64,000 nt of DNA from JAVBMC01 sp031552845 (GTDB taxonomy: Bacteria > Verrucomicrobiota > Kiritimatiellia > RFP12 > DVOR01): contig JAVBMC010000001.1 in the NCBI GenBank assembly GCA_031552845.1, positions 8,000 to 71,999 on the forward strand. The letters are read 5' to 3'. Positions 39,806 through 47,553 of the stretch are shown piece after piece. A model generated the notes under the pieces. It had not been told where the DNA came from. It ran no database searches and saw only the letters and a program-made list of their open reading frames with translations. Made by a program: the position numbers and the translations under genes. Within the stretch, counting starts at the first letter, position 1. Each line of letters begins with the position of its first letter.

Positions 39806-40402
39806 CTATTTCTTTTGGAATGCGCTGCTCCCGATGGGCAACCCTTGCCCGCGGAATATCAGCTCGAAATCGGTTTGTTCTTCCGGTGTGCGCTCCATGG
39901 GGGCGACTTCGGTAAAGCGCGGGTCGGCGCGGAAGATGGTGACCATCTCTTCGTGGTAGGGAATGTGATCGGTCGCCATTTGGAGGATGCCGCCTTGTTT
40001 GAGGCGGCTGTGGACGAGGTCGGTAAAGCTTTCGGAGACGAGGCGACGCTTGTGGTGGCGTTTCTTCGGCCACGGGTCGGGGAAGAAAAGGTAGAAGGTT
40101 TGAATACGGCCTTCGGGGAGCATCCACGCGAGGCTATAGGCGGCTTCGAGGCGGAGCACACGGACGTTTTGGAGGCCGTTGTTACGGGCTTTCTTGTCGA
40201 CGCGGCGGACGCGGTCGAGCTGGCGCTCGATGCCGAGGTATTGCATGTCCGGATTGGTTTTGGCGCGTGCGATGAGGAAGCGTCCTTTGCCGCAGCCGAT
40301 GTCGACTTCCACTGGACGCGCGGGGTCGAAGATGCCATCAAAGGGCAAAGGTTCCGCGATGTTGTCCGGGGCAATGATAAAGCTTGTTTGTGTCTCCGTC
40401 AT
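39806..40402 (-). CDS. trmB: tRNA (guanine-N7-)-methyltransferase TrmB
   Basis: AdoMet-dependent enzyme that makes m7G46 in tRNA. Motif I is VEVDIGCGKGRFL, and YLGIERQLDRVRRVDKKA, FYLFFPDPWPKKRHHKRRL (with the family-specific PDPWPKKRH) and LQMATDHIPYHEEM follow. The length is 198 from ATG 40,402. The frame extends six codons upstream, but those codons form the -10 box of the promoter, so the ATG is right next to the transcription start and the mRNA is probably leaderless. First gene of the rubredoxin-nfo-SNF2 operon. Confidence 0.95.
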   Translation of the reverse strand: MTETQTSFIIAPDNIAEPLPFDGIFDPARPVEVDIGCGKGRFLIARAKTNPDMQYLGIERQLDRVRRVDKKARNNGLQNVRVLRLEAAYSLAWMLPEGRIQTFYLFFPDPWPKKRHHKRRLVSESFTDLVHSRLKQGGILQMATDHIPYHEEMVTIFRADPRFTEVAPMERTPEEQTDFELIFRGQGLPIGSSAFQKK

Positions 40403-40410
40403 ATGGGCAA

Positions 40411-40439
40411 AGGATAGCACAACCGCCGAGCAAAGGCAA
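40411..40439 (-). promoter_or_regulatory. Promoter of the trmB operon
   Basis: On the minus strand, TTGCCT (40439-40434), a 17-bp spacer and TATCCT (40416-40411). The ATG follows after 8 nt, implying a leader of at most 2-3 nt. The -10 box is the same as in the tRNA-Gly promoter at 63.5 kb. Confidence 0.65.
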
Positions 40440-40465
40440 CTTTAAAGAGTTGACGTAAATAAAAG

Positions 40466-40499
40466 CAAAAAGGCCGCCGGAGTGGACAGCCTTTTTGAC
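40466..40499 (-). terminator. Intrinsic terminator after the porin gene
   Basis: Stem CAAAAAGGC / GCCTTTTTG (40466-40474 with 40489-40497), giving a U-tract for minus-strand transcripts. It lies 40 nt beyond the porin stop. Confidence 0.75.
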
Positions 40500-40536
40500 G
40501 TTGTGCACAGCCGGTGCACACGGTATTGCGGGGAGA

Positions 40537-41958
40537 TTAGAACTTGAAGTTCAGCTCAGCACGCAGGAAGTAGCCCTGGTCGGGGTAGTCCTGTCCCTCG
40601 TAGTAACCGCCGTAGGCCATGTGTTCGGCAAGGAGCTTGCCCTTGAGCTCGCCACGGTTGTTGTAGAGTTTGCTGAGGATGGGGAACTCGTAGTAAGCGA
40701 TGGTGTACCAGCCACGGTAGAGGGAGTTTTCTCCGACGAGGTCGTCTTCAGCTGCATACATGGGCCCGGAGGCGACTTGGATCTTGTGCTTCTTGACGGG
40801 CTCAAATCCAAATTCGAGGTTGGGCCATGCCAAGTTGCTCCAGCGGTAGCTCGATCCGTACATCTTAACGGGCAGATCGCCGAGGTAGGTGTAACGGGCG
40901 AAGACCGGATCCCAGCCAGTTACGGTATCAGTCGGGCCGCCGACTTTATCGTAGGCGCTGTTTTCATCGTCGCCGGAGAGGTAAAGGACGGAGGCCGTCA
41001 GCTTGGGCTTCCACGACAGGTCCGGGTGTTTCGCGGTCAAGCCAAGGTAAAACATGTAAGCGTTGATGTCTTCGCCATTATCTGTTTCTCCGAACTGGTA
41101 GGCGCCTTCGGCTTCGCCACTGAACCAGTCGTTGAACTTGGGCATCAGGCGGGCGCCGAGCGTGAAGAAGTCACGGCCCGGGACACGTGAACCGTTGGCA
41201 CCTTTCTTATTCCAGCTCGACTCATCTTTCCAGATCAAGTAGAACTCCATCGGGAGGCTCTCAAGCTCATTCACCGTCCAGTAAGTGGCGATGCCGCTTT
41301 CAGTCATGCCATCATCGTAGTCTTGACCCGAGAAGCTCGTGGTGTAATAGTCGGGCTGGCCGATCGTGAGGGGGTCGTCCGGGTTTTGATAGACGCCGAA
41401 GACGTCGAAGGAGGTCTTCTCCGTCACACGTGTGGTCAGTTTGGCGGCGTTGAAGTAAGCGGAACGGCTGCCATCGCTGGCGGTACCATCAGCAATCACG
41501 CGGCCTTGCCCGTACTTCATATCCTGCCGACCGAAGCGTAGGTTCATGATTCCGAAAATCTCCTTCCAGTCGAAATAGAGATTATCCACAAAGAGCTCAT
41601 CCGGGAACTCGTTTTTGCTCTGCGCATTGTCGTAGCCGCGGAACTCGTTTGCGAGACGGGCGTAGATACCGAAGTTCTCATACTCAAACTTGGCCCATGG
41701 GCGGGTACGCAAGCGATAGTAGGAGGTATAATCGGGCTTGACCGCGCCGCCGGAATTCGGTAGGTTATCCAGCCACTCATAACGGAAACGGATATCCAAC
41801 CCTGCGTCAAAGTAAGAAGCCACACGCGAGACCGTGCTTGTGACGGTAGGGGGTGACGGTTCGGCTACCGCAGCTGCGGAAGGCGTGACGTTAGTCTGCG
41901 CCCACGCCGCTCCCGCTGTCGCAAGCGTCAGCGCGGCGAAGAAACATGAACGATGCAT
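40537..41958 (-). CDS. Outer-membrane beta-barrel protein (alginate-export/porin-like)
   Basis: A 473-residue outer-membrane protein. The signal peptide is residues 1-20 (CFFAALTLATAGAAWA, cleavage before QTN). A short Pro/Thr-rich linker is followed by alternating aromatic beta-strands (FDAGLDIRFRYEWLDN, YRLRTRPWAKFEYENFGIY, NLYFDWKEIFGIMNLRFGRQ) and a C-terminal strand ending in Phe (LRAELNFKF), the signal for BamA insertion. RxR and FGRQDMKYGQGR-type strands resemble the alginate_exp family of substrate channels. The substrate is unknown. AGGAG lies 7 nt before the ATG, and TAGACT at 41,993-41,998 is a probable -10 box. Confidence 0.78.
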   Translation of the reverse strand: MHRSCFFAALTLATAGAAWAQTNVTPSAAAVAEPSPPTVTSTVSRVASYFDAGLDIRFRYEWLDNLPNSGGAVKPDYTSYYRLRTRPWAKFEYENFGIYARLANEFRGYDNAQSKNEFPDELFVDNLYFDWKEIFGIMNLRFGRQDMKYGQGRVIADGTASDGSRSAYFNAAKLTTRVTEKTSFDVFGVYQNPDDPLTIGQPDYYTTSFSGQDYDDGMTESGIATYWTVNELESLPMEFYLIWKDESSWNKKGANGSRVPGRDFFTLGARLMPKFNDWFSGEAEGAYQFGETDNGEDINAYMFYLGLTAKHPDLSWKPKLTASVLYLSGDDENSAYDKVGGPTDTVTGWDPVFARYTYLGDLPVKMYGSSYRWSNLAWPNLEFGFEPVKKHKIQVASGPMYAAEDDLVGENSLYRGWYTIAYYEFPILSKLYNNRGELKGKLLAEHMAYGGYYEGQDYPDQGYFLRAELNFKF

Positions 41959-41992
41959 AAAGAAAACTCCTTTAATGTTTTAAGATGTCGAT

Positions 41993-41998
41993 AGTCTA
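41993..41998 (-). promoter_or_regulatory. Probable -10 box of the porin gene
   Basis: TAGACT on the minus strand, 34 nt before the start codon. No good -35 element is visible at 16-18 bp, so an activator or another sigma factor may be needed. Confidence 0.35.
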
Positions 41999-42266
41999 AC
42001 AAGCCAACGTTAGAGTTGGATTAGCACAACAAAAAACTTTCGAGACTATACCCGAAAACTCCCTGACCCGCAAGAGCAAACTTCCCAGATGCTCTTAAAA
42101 CACACTATTAAAGTTTGGAAAATATCATTTCCCTACGTGGAGAGGATTGTCTGTGGTCTTTCTTCGGGAGATGCCCCGCATGAGGGACTGCAAAATTTGA
42201 AATTTATGGGAGCGGCCGGTGGTAAGGAGTATGGAGGGGGACTTCGCCGGAGCCGTATTTTGCGGC
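41999..42266. other. Intergenic stretch before module copy 2
   Basis: About 270 bp between the porin promoter and the promoter of the second duplicated module. Short frames cross it but have no ribosome sites or family features. It is not similar to the DNA in front of copy 1, which places the left end of the duplicated unit at the promoter. Confidence 0.5.
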
Positions 42267-42294
42267 TTGACTTATTCTGTGGTTCTGCTAAACT
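42267..42294 (+). promoter_or_regulatory. Promoter of duplicated module, copy 2
   Basis: TTGACT (42267-42272), a 16-bp spacer and TAAACT (42289-42294) preceded by TGC, the same hexamers and spacing as copy 1. Confidence 0.7.
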
Positions 42295-42435
42295 GCGCTC
42301 CGTTGACCCCATTGGGCGACCGGTCCCTGACACGATGTTGCATACCGGAACCCAAGCTCCAAGGAGCCATCAACTTACGACAAGCCCGTTGGCCGGCGGA
42401 CAGTCCCACTCAAAATCCAAAAGGACTCTCTGATC

Positions 42436-42684
42436 ATGTTCACACTATTTGCCATTGCTATTACTCTTGCTGTTGCGTTGCTTTTCACGTCGATGAGGCC
42501 GTTGAGGTCGATGAGATCGCGTACTGTTGCCGTAACTTTGCCAGGAGCACTCTGCAGAAAATCCTTGCAGGCCTTGTCGATGAAGTCGAAGCATTCGACG
42601 AAGCCGCGTACTGTTGGGCTGACGCGGTTGTTGTGGAGGATATATAAAGGTGCCTGCGGCACCTCGCCGAAACTATTGCAATGA
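42436..42684 (+). CDS. Possible small hydrophobic/basic protein in module copy 2
   Basis: An 82-codon frame with an AAAAGGA site upstream, as in copy 1. It starts MFTLFAIAITLAVALLFTSM, then RPLRSMRSRTVA, and later ALSMKSKHSTK and VGLTRLLWR. Substitutions relative to copy 1 keep the hydrophobic character of the first 20 residues. Coding remains unproven: in that part most substitutions are at first codon positions. Confidence 0.35.
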   Translation: MFTLFAIAITLAVALLFTSMRPLRSMRSRTVAVTLPGALCRKSLQALSMKSKHSTKPRTVGLTRLLWRIYKGACGTSPKLLQ

Positions 42685-42710
42685 TTGTTGCTGATATTCC
42701 GGACTTCTGA

Positions 42711-42741
42711 GGTAAGTGCCACCGTAGCATTTGCCTTTTTT
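42711..42741 (+). terminator. Intrinsic terminator of module copy 2
   Basis: Stem GGTAAGTGC (42711-42719) / GCATTTGCC (42727-42735) with two wobble pairs, then six T. Confidence 0.85.
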
Positions 42742-42767
42742 GATGCCTTTTAGTCCTCCATCTGCCA

Positions 42768-43097
42768 CTTTTGTCACAACTGTTTCACACCCGCGTCACA
42801 ACTCTGACACACCCGCGAAACAGTACTTTCACACCCGTGTCACAACTGTTTCACACCCGCGGAACAGTACGAACACGTTCGCAAAACCACACTTTCACAC
42901 CCGTGTGACAACTCTCCCACACCCGCGAGACAGTACGCACAAATGTTTGATCGTACACGATTCAATACACCTATGTACACAACTGTGCCCCCAAGACAGT
43001 ACGCACGAACGTTTGAACGTACTAAACTCGATATACAATCGTACACAAAAGCATTCCCCGCGCCGTACGCACGAATGTTTGTTTTTAACCGCGTCAA
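42768..43097. repeat. Degenerate tandem array with exact 22-bp period, copy 2
   Basis: Fifteen units begin at 42768 and then every 22 bp to 43076. Units 2-8 are mostly CCCG(C/T)G-type with alternating ...CACAACTGTTTCACA and ...ACAGTACGCACA halves; units 9-15 are the diverged type. Units 11-15 (42,988 on) differ from the last five units of the 31-kb array at only a handful of positions over about 105 bp. It begins 27 bp after the module terminator. The array is four units longer than copy 1, so copies have gained or lost whole units. Confidence 0.92.
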
Positions 43098-43281
43098 CGG
43101 GTCAGGCGGGGGTGCTGAGTGCGCTTCATTCTTCTCTCTATTGTTCTTGTGCGTTGCCTGTTTCTCATTGTTTTTGTTTTTTGCGGTAACTTTGGGCTTG
43201 CAACATCAGCAGAAAAGGAGTAATATCCGGGGTGCGAATCAGTACCTTTTTAATACAGAGTGGTTATTTGGGAGGAGAGTT

Positions 43282-44568
43282 ATGCCCAATAAATACAAAG
43301 TGAGTATCACTGCGTTAATCTGCTGTGCTTGTTTGACTCATCTTTGGCTGTCGGCAATGTGCTCACGCCAAGTTGCCCCTATCCCTGTCGAGGCTTTGCC
43401 GTTCTCTCGTGCAACTCTTTCTTGGGAGCTCATCAATTGGCAGTATTTTTGTGAAGATGAGGTTTCGGGCTCCGTTGTTCCGCGCTTAACGTCAAATCGA
43501 CGGATGCGATCTATGTGCATCACCAATGTTTTCCACGCTTTAACGGCGAAGGGTTACACGCTCAAGAATTATAATCCTCCAAAACCAAATAGCGACCTTC
43601 CGGGACTTTTCTATCAAACTGCCGAGTATTCTAACTCTGCCGATGGCACTAGGTATGATATTCAATATGTGACTTCGAGAGATGTCCAATTAGGAGGGCA
43701 AATGGGCTTAATGGACTTGACTCGATATTTTGGCAACATGTTTCGACCACCGCTTAAAGTGCAATATGCAAAAGGTCCCGGAAATATTTGTCTCTTGGAG
43801 TCGAGGTATGTGGGGGAGAGTTCCGCTGCGTTTGGCCGCATTGCCTTCAGTCGAGATAATGTTGCTGTACAAGTGGAGAAATACAGTGAAAATGGAAACG
43901 TCCTTGAGTTTGCACAGTTGCTTGATGCGGAGATTCTCGCTTCAAAGTCTCCACCGCCTGAGCCGAAGCAGTCCCTTGAGTCTATTGATTGGAGCTGGGA
44001 CACTTTCCGTAAAAAGCATATTCAGGGTGAAGTGAAGTTTCCCGTGCGTTCAGAGTGGGTTTTGCGGGATACTCCATCCACCAATACCTTTTATGCTGCA
44101 ACAACGAACAGGCAGGTTAAGTCATATCCCCCTAGCCATTTTTTGCGCAGTTTTACGCTAAGAAATTATTTACCACCTCAACGTTGTGAGGTTCCCGGGC
44201 TTACATTTCAGTACTTGACCTTTGCACGTAAGGGGGAGATGGAACGATCGTTTAGTATTGAATGGACCACCTCAAATGATCCGATTAACGGCGGACGGCA
44301 AGGACTCGTGTATTTAGCCAAAGATTATTGTGAAAGTTGGGAGAGAACGCTTAAACAAGTTACTGAAGGTGCCGGAGATATTTGCTTGATTGATACAGAG
44401 AGGGGACATCCTAATCCCACAGTCACCTTGTTCTTTTGCCGAGATAATATTGCTGTCCGTGTACACACTTGGAGCTATATAGACATTGAAGATGCGCATT
44501 TGATTGACGCATGCCTGCTTAGCGCGCCTATCATTAGAAAAGTTTCCGCTCTTTTGGAAGCGCCGTAA
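43282..44568 (+). CDS. Unknown exported or membrane-anchored protein with two internal repeats
   Basis: A 428-residue protein of no family I recognise. The N-terminal hydrophobic segment (residues about 7-27, VSITALICCACLTHLWLSA) is a signal peptide or anchor. Two homologous halves follow: each has a Lys-x-Tyr/Phe-Thr-Leu-(K/R)-N-Y segment, G(P/A)G(N/D)ICL, and (F/C)xRDN(V/I)AV(Q/R)V, at about residues 93-205 and 285-410. ATG 43,282 has a GGAGGAGAG site; the frame stays open upstream only because it runs through repeat array 2. Base composition is AT-richer than the neighbours. Confidence 0.65.
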   Translation: MPNKYKVSITALICCACLTHLWLSAMCSRQVAPIPVEALPFSRATLSWELINWQYFCEDEVSGSVVPRLTSNRRMRSMCITNVFHALTAKGYTLKNYNPPKPNSDLPGLFYQTAEYSNSADGTRYDIQYVTSRDVQLGGQMGLMDLTRYFGNMFRPPLKVQYAKGPGNICLLESRYVGESSAAFGRIAFSRDNVAVQVEKYSENGNVLEFAQLLDAEILASKSPPPEPKQSLESIDWSWDTFRKKHIQGEVKFPVRSEWVLRDTPSTNTFYAATTNRQVKSYPPSHFLRSFTLRNYLPPQRCEVPGLTFQYLTFARKGEMERSFSIEWTTSNDPINGGRQGLVYLAKDYCESWERTLKQVTEGAGDICLIDTERGHPNPTVTLFFCRDNIAVRVHTWSYIDIEDAHLIDACLLSAPIIRKVSALLEAP

Positions 44569-44626
44569 GAAATCATATCCGGGCTATTGTCCGCCTTCGC
44601 AGAGGATTGGGAGAGGGGGTTTATCC

Positions 44627-44655
44627 TTGAATCGTTGGGGGGATTGGTGTACAAT
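44627..44655 (+). promoter_or_regulatory. Promoter of the addB-like/addA-like pair
   Basis: TTGAAT (44627-44632), a 17-bp spacer and TACAAT (44650-44655). Nine nt separate the -10 box from the ATG at 44,665, suggesting a leader of about 2-3 nt. Confidence 0.6.
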
Positions 44656-44664
44656 GCCGAGGTA

Positions 44665-47550
44665 ATGCGACGATTGTTTTTAGATGTAAATGTTCCGCTG
44701 GTGCAGGCTGTGGCCGAGCGGCTGCTGGCCTATGCCCGTAAGACGGAGTTGGGCGTGGTGTCGCTGGAGCATGTGTTGGTGGTGGTGCCGACACGGCAGG
44801 CGGGACGGCGTTTGCGGCAGATGCTGGCGGAGCGCACGGGCGCATGTATTCCGCCGGAGGTGTTGCTGCCGAGTGCGTTGGTGGATTCGCGGCAGTCGAA
44901 GCAGGTGCTGACTCCGGCGGAGAGTTTGGGGGTGTTGGCGCAGATGTTGTCGGCATCGGCACCGGATGAGTTCCCCGCGTTGTTCCCGGAGGAGCAGCAT
45001 GGCGAGGGGAGGGGCATTACCTTTGGCGTGGCGTTGGAGTTTTCCCGGCAGCTGCATGATTTGTGGAGGCTGTTGGGCGAGTGTTCGCTGTTGATGGCGG
45101 ATGTGGCGGCGCGTATCGATAAGCTGCTCCCGGATACTTTTACCGCAGCGGATGAGGAGGTTGCGCGTTGGCAGGATTTGGCGAAGATTGAACAGCGTTT
45201 CTTTGCGCGTGCGGCGGAGTTGGGGCGCGTGGCAGTACCTGCGGCAGAGCGTGCTGGTTGGGCGGCTGCCGAGCCACCGGCGGGGATTGAACGTGTTGTA
45301 CTGCCGGCGTTATTGGATGCGCCTGCGTGTTTCTTTGGCGTAGTGGAGCGCTGGGCACAGCAGGGGCTGCCAGTGGAGATTTGGACGCAAGCACCGGCCG
45401 ATGAGGCGGGGCGTTTTGATGCGTGGGGGCGTCCGTTGCCGGAGCAGTGGATTGAGTCCGCCGCGCCGTTGCTGCCGATTGGCGAAGAACAGATTATTTT
45501 GCACGAGGATCCGTTGGGGTTGGCGGAGGGTGTGGCGGATCAGTTTGCCGCCGTGGCGCCGGATGATGAGCTGCCGGGACTGGGGATGGCGGATGATGCG
45601 CTGTTCAGCGAGCTGCAGGCGGCGTTTGCTTTGCGCGATCTGCCGTTGCATGATCCGGCGGATCAGCGGCTGGAGAAGTCGGCTTTGGGGCGGGTGATGC
45701 AGCAGGTGGCGGCTTTTGAGGATGGTAAGGAACCGGACTATCCGCAGGTCTCCGCTTTCTTAAGAGAGGCGGACGTGCAGCGTTGGCTGGGACAGACGGC
45801 GGCGATTGATTTAGGCGCGGTGCTGTCGGGCTTGGATGAGGCGCAGAATCAGGTGCTGCCGCGGACGTTGGCCGATGTACGGAAGTTTGCGGAGCACGAG
45901 GCGGCCAACGCAACGCATGAGCGTCAGAAGTTCGAACAGGGCGAAGTGGTCAAGGCTTTGGATGCGTTGTGTGCCTGGCTGGAGCTCTCGACCGCGTTGG
46001 AGAAGCTGCGGGCACTGTTCATGCCGCGTGTGCTGGATTTGAGCCTGCCGCGTGACCGTGACCTTGCCGTCGCGGTGCAGACGGCCTATGCGCAGTTTGA
46101 GGCATTGGAGTCCGAGTTGCTGGGGCGGGGCTTTACCGATGCACAGCGGATGCAAATGCTGAGCGTGCTGCTGGCGGAGGCGTCATATCAATTGGAGTCG
46201 GCCGATCCCGATGCAATCGCCGCGGAGGGGTGGTTGGAGATTCAGTGGAGTCCGAAGACGGAGATTTGGTTTGCGGGATTCCATGAGGGTGCCATTCCGG
46301 CTGCGCCGAGCCGTCATGTGTTCCTGCCGGACTCCGTGCGCAAGCAGTTGGGTTTGATGTGCAATGAGCGCCGCTTGGCGCGCGATACGTGTTTGCTGTT
46401 GGCGTTGCTGCGGTCGCGCCCGGCTGAGGCGGTGCGGTTTTATTTGGAGCGCGCGGATGCACAGGGGAATGTGTTGAAGCCGTCGCGCCTGCTGTTCTTG
46501 TGTGATGGAGCCGTCTTGCCGGTGCGGGTGTTGAGGCTGTTCAGTGATGCGGAGTTTTCACGTAAGGTGTATCCCTCTTCATTGCCGGATTCTTGGCGGT
46601 TGAGATTGCCTGAGCCATCGGCTCCGCCAGCTAAACTTTCGGTGACGATGCTGAAGGCTTATCTGACGTGTCCGTTTACGTTTTACTTGCAGACGATTCT
46701 GGACATGGGGCGTCAGTCTGACCGCGCGGAGGAGTTGGACGTGCTGGCGTTTGGCACGTTGATTCATGGCGTGTTGAATGAGTTCGCAGAGTCGGACGTG
46801 GCGGCATCTGCAGATGCGGGTGCGATTGAGACGTGGCTGAACGCGCGTTGCGATGAGTTGTTTGCGGCGCGGTATGGCGGGGAGCTTTCGGCCATCTTGC
46901 GATTGCAGTTGATGTCGTTGCGACGGCATTTGTCGTGCTTTGCGGTGGAGCAGGCGAAGCTGGCGGCGGACGGGTGGCGTATTCATCAACATGAGGTGAA
47001 GTTTGCGCGGATGTTGAATGGAATCAATATCACCGGCGTGTTGGATCGGGTGGATTATAATGCGCGGCTCGGCGTTTATCGCATCATGGATTATAAGACG
47101 TGGAAGAGTGCTAATCCGGAGGCGCTCGTGCGGCGGATTGTGACGGATAATGCCGCGAGCGTGCTGGAAGCGCGTGAAGCGGGACGTCCTGTGTTGGAGT
47201 TTGGCGGAGAGGTTTGCGTGTGGATCGATTTGCAGCTTCCGCTTTACCATTGGCTGGCAGCGGGCGGTGGATTGTTTGATGATGGCAAGGTGGAGTGCGG
47301 CTATTTTGTTTTGGGCGGCGTAGCGGAAGATACCAAGTTTATCGGCTGGGAGTTCACACGGGAGCAATTGGACACGGCTGTCGAAACGGCGCAATGGATT
47401 TGCAGGCGCGTGAATCACGGGGTGTACTGGCCGATTCAAGCACTGGGCGAAGAGTTTGCCGCTTTGTTCCCGCCTGTGCCTGAGGATGGAATTGCGCCGG
47501 AATGGATTAATGGTCAGCTCTGCCGTCTCGCGGAAGTGCAGGGGGGCTAA
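44665..47550 (+). CDS. AddB-like PD-(D/E)XK nuclease subunit
   Basis: A 961-residue protein. The C-terminal PD-(D/E)XK nuclease domain has LAFGTLIHGVLNEF, GVLDRVDYN and YRIMDYKTW (about residues 690-815), the catalytic Asp and Asp-x-Lys set. The rest is a divergent inactivated helicase-like scaffold (VVVPTRQAGRRL near residue 40 replaces a normal P-loop), as in AddB or RecC. SVTMLKAYLTCPFTFYLQ provides one of the cysteines used by AddB for its iron-sulfur cluster; I could not place the other three. Paired with the helicase-nuclease gene 3 nt downstream, it likely processes double-strand breaks for recombination. The start at ATG 44,665 is set by the promoter. Confidence 0.8.
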   Translation: MRRLFLDVNVPLVQAVAERLLAYARKTELGVVSLEHVLVVVPTRQAGRRLRQMLAERTGACIPPEVLLPSALVDSRQSKQVLTPAESLGVLAQMLSASAPDEFPALFPEEQHGEGRGITFGVALEFSRQLHDLWRLLGECSLLMADVAARIDKLLPDTFTAADEEVARWQDLAKIEQRFFARAAELGRVAVPAAERAGWAAAEPPAGIERVVLPALLDAPACFFGVVERWAQQGLPVEIWTQAPADEAGRFDAWGRPLPEQWIESAAPLLPIGEEQIILHEDPLGLAEGVADQFAAVAPDDELPGLGMADDALFSELQAAFALRDLPLHDPADQRLEKSALGRVMQQVAAFEDGKEPDYPQVSAFLREADVQRWLGQTAAIDLGAVLSGLDEAQNQVLPRTLADVRKFAEHEAANATHERQKFEQGEVVKALDALCAWLELSTALEKLRALFMPRVLDLSLPRDRDLAVAVQTAYAQFEALESELLGRGFTDAQRMQMLSVLLAEASYQLESADPDAIAAEGWLEIQWSPKTEIWFAGFHEGAIPAAPSRHVFLPDSVRKQLGLMCNERRLARDTCLLLALLRSRPAEAVRFYLERADAQGNVLKPSRLLFLCDGAVLPVRVLRLFSDAEFSRKVYPSSLPDSWRLRLPEPSAPPAKLSVTMLKAYLTCPFTFYLQTILDMGRQSDRAEELDVLAFGTLIHGVLNEFAESDVAASADAGAIETWLNARCDELFAARYGGELSAILRLQLMSLRRHLSCFAVEQAKLAADGWRIHQHEVKFARMLNGINITGVLDRVDYNARLGVYRIMDYKTWKSANPEALVRRIVTDNAASVLEAREAGRPVLEFGGEVCVWIDLQLPLYHWLAAGGGLFDDGKVECGYFVLGGVAEDTKFIGWEFTREQLDTAVETAQWICRRVNHGVYWPIQALGEEFAALFPPVPEDGIAPEWINGQLCRLAEVQGG

Positions 47551-47553
47551 CGT

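Larger units (their letters stand above)
42301..42741 (+). ncRNA. Candidate RNA of duplicated module, copy 2 (about 440 nt)
   Basis: The transcript runs from the conserved promoter to the conserved terminator. The shared leader (GTTGACCCCATTGGG near the 5' end, and 42,349-42,398 with one mismatch in 50) and the shared 39-nt core (42,494-42,532) are the strongest conserved parts. GCGTACTGTT occurs once in the core and again at about 42,606. A 7-nt stem repeat (GGTGCCTGCGGCACC near 42,649) is specific to this copy. Function unknown; see copy 1 for the coding question. Confidence 0.5.

Noticed and set aside
42089..42433. 114-codon frame before module copy 2
   Set aside because: It crosses the module promoter and leader, has no ribosome site, and no counterpart exists in front of copy 1.
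31177..43097. CRISPR arrays at 31.2-31.4 and 42.8-43.1 kb
   Set aside because: The 22-bp units drift along the array, there is no constant repeat alternating with unique spacers of 30 nt or more, and no cas gene is present. The palindrome array at 9.8 kb has 10-bp spacers, far too short.
42943..43281. 113-codon N-terminal extension of the two-repeat protein
   Set aside because: It runs through the 22-bp array and lacks a ribosome site; ATG 43,282 has GGAGGAG and a signal peptide. The open frame follows from the stop-free array units.
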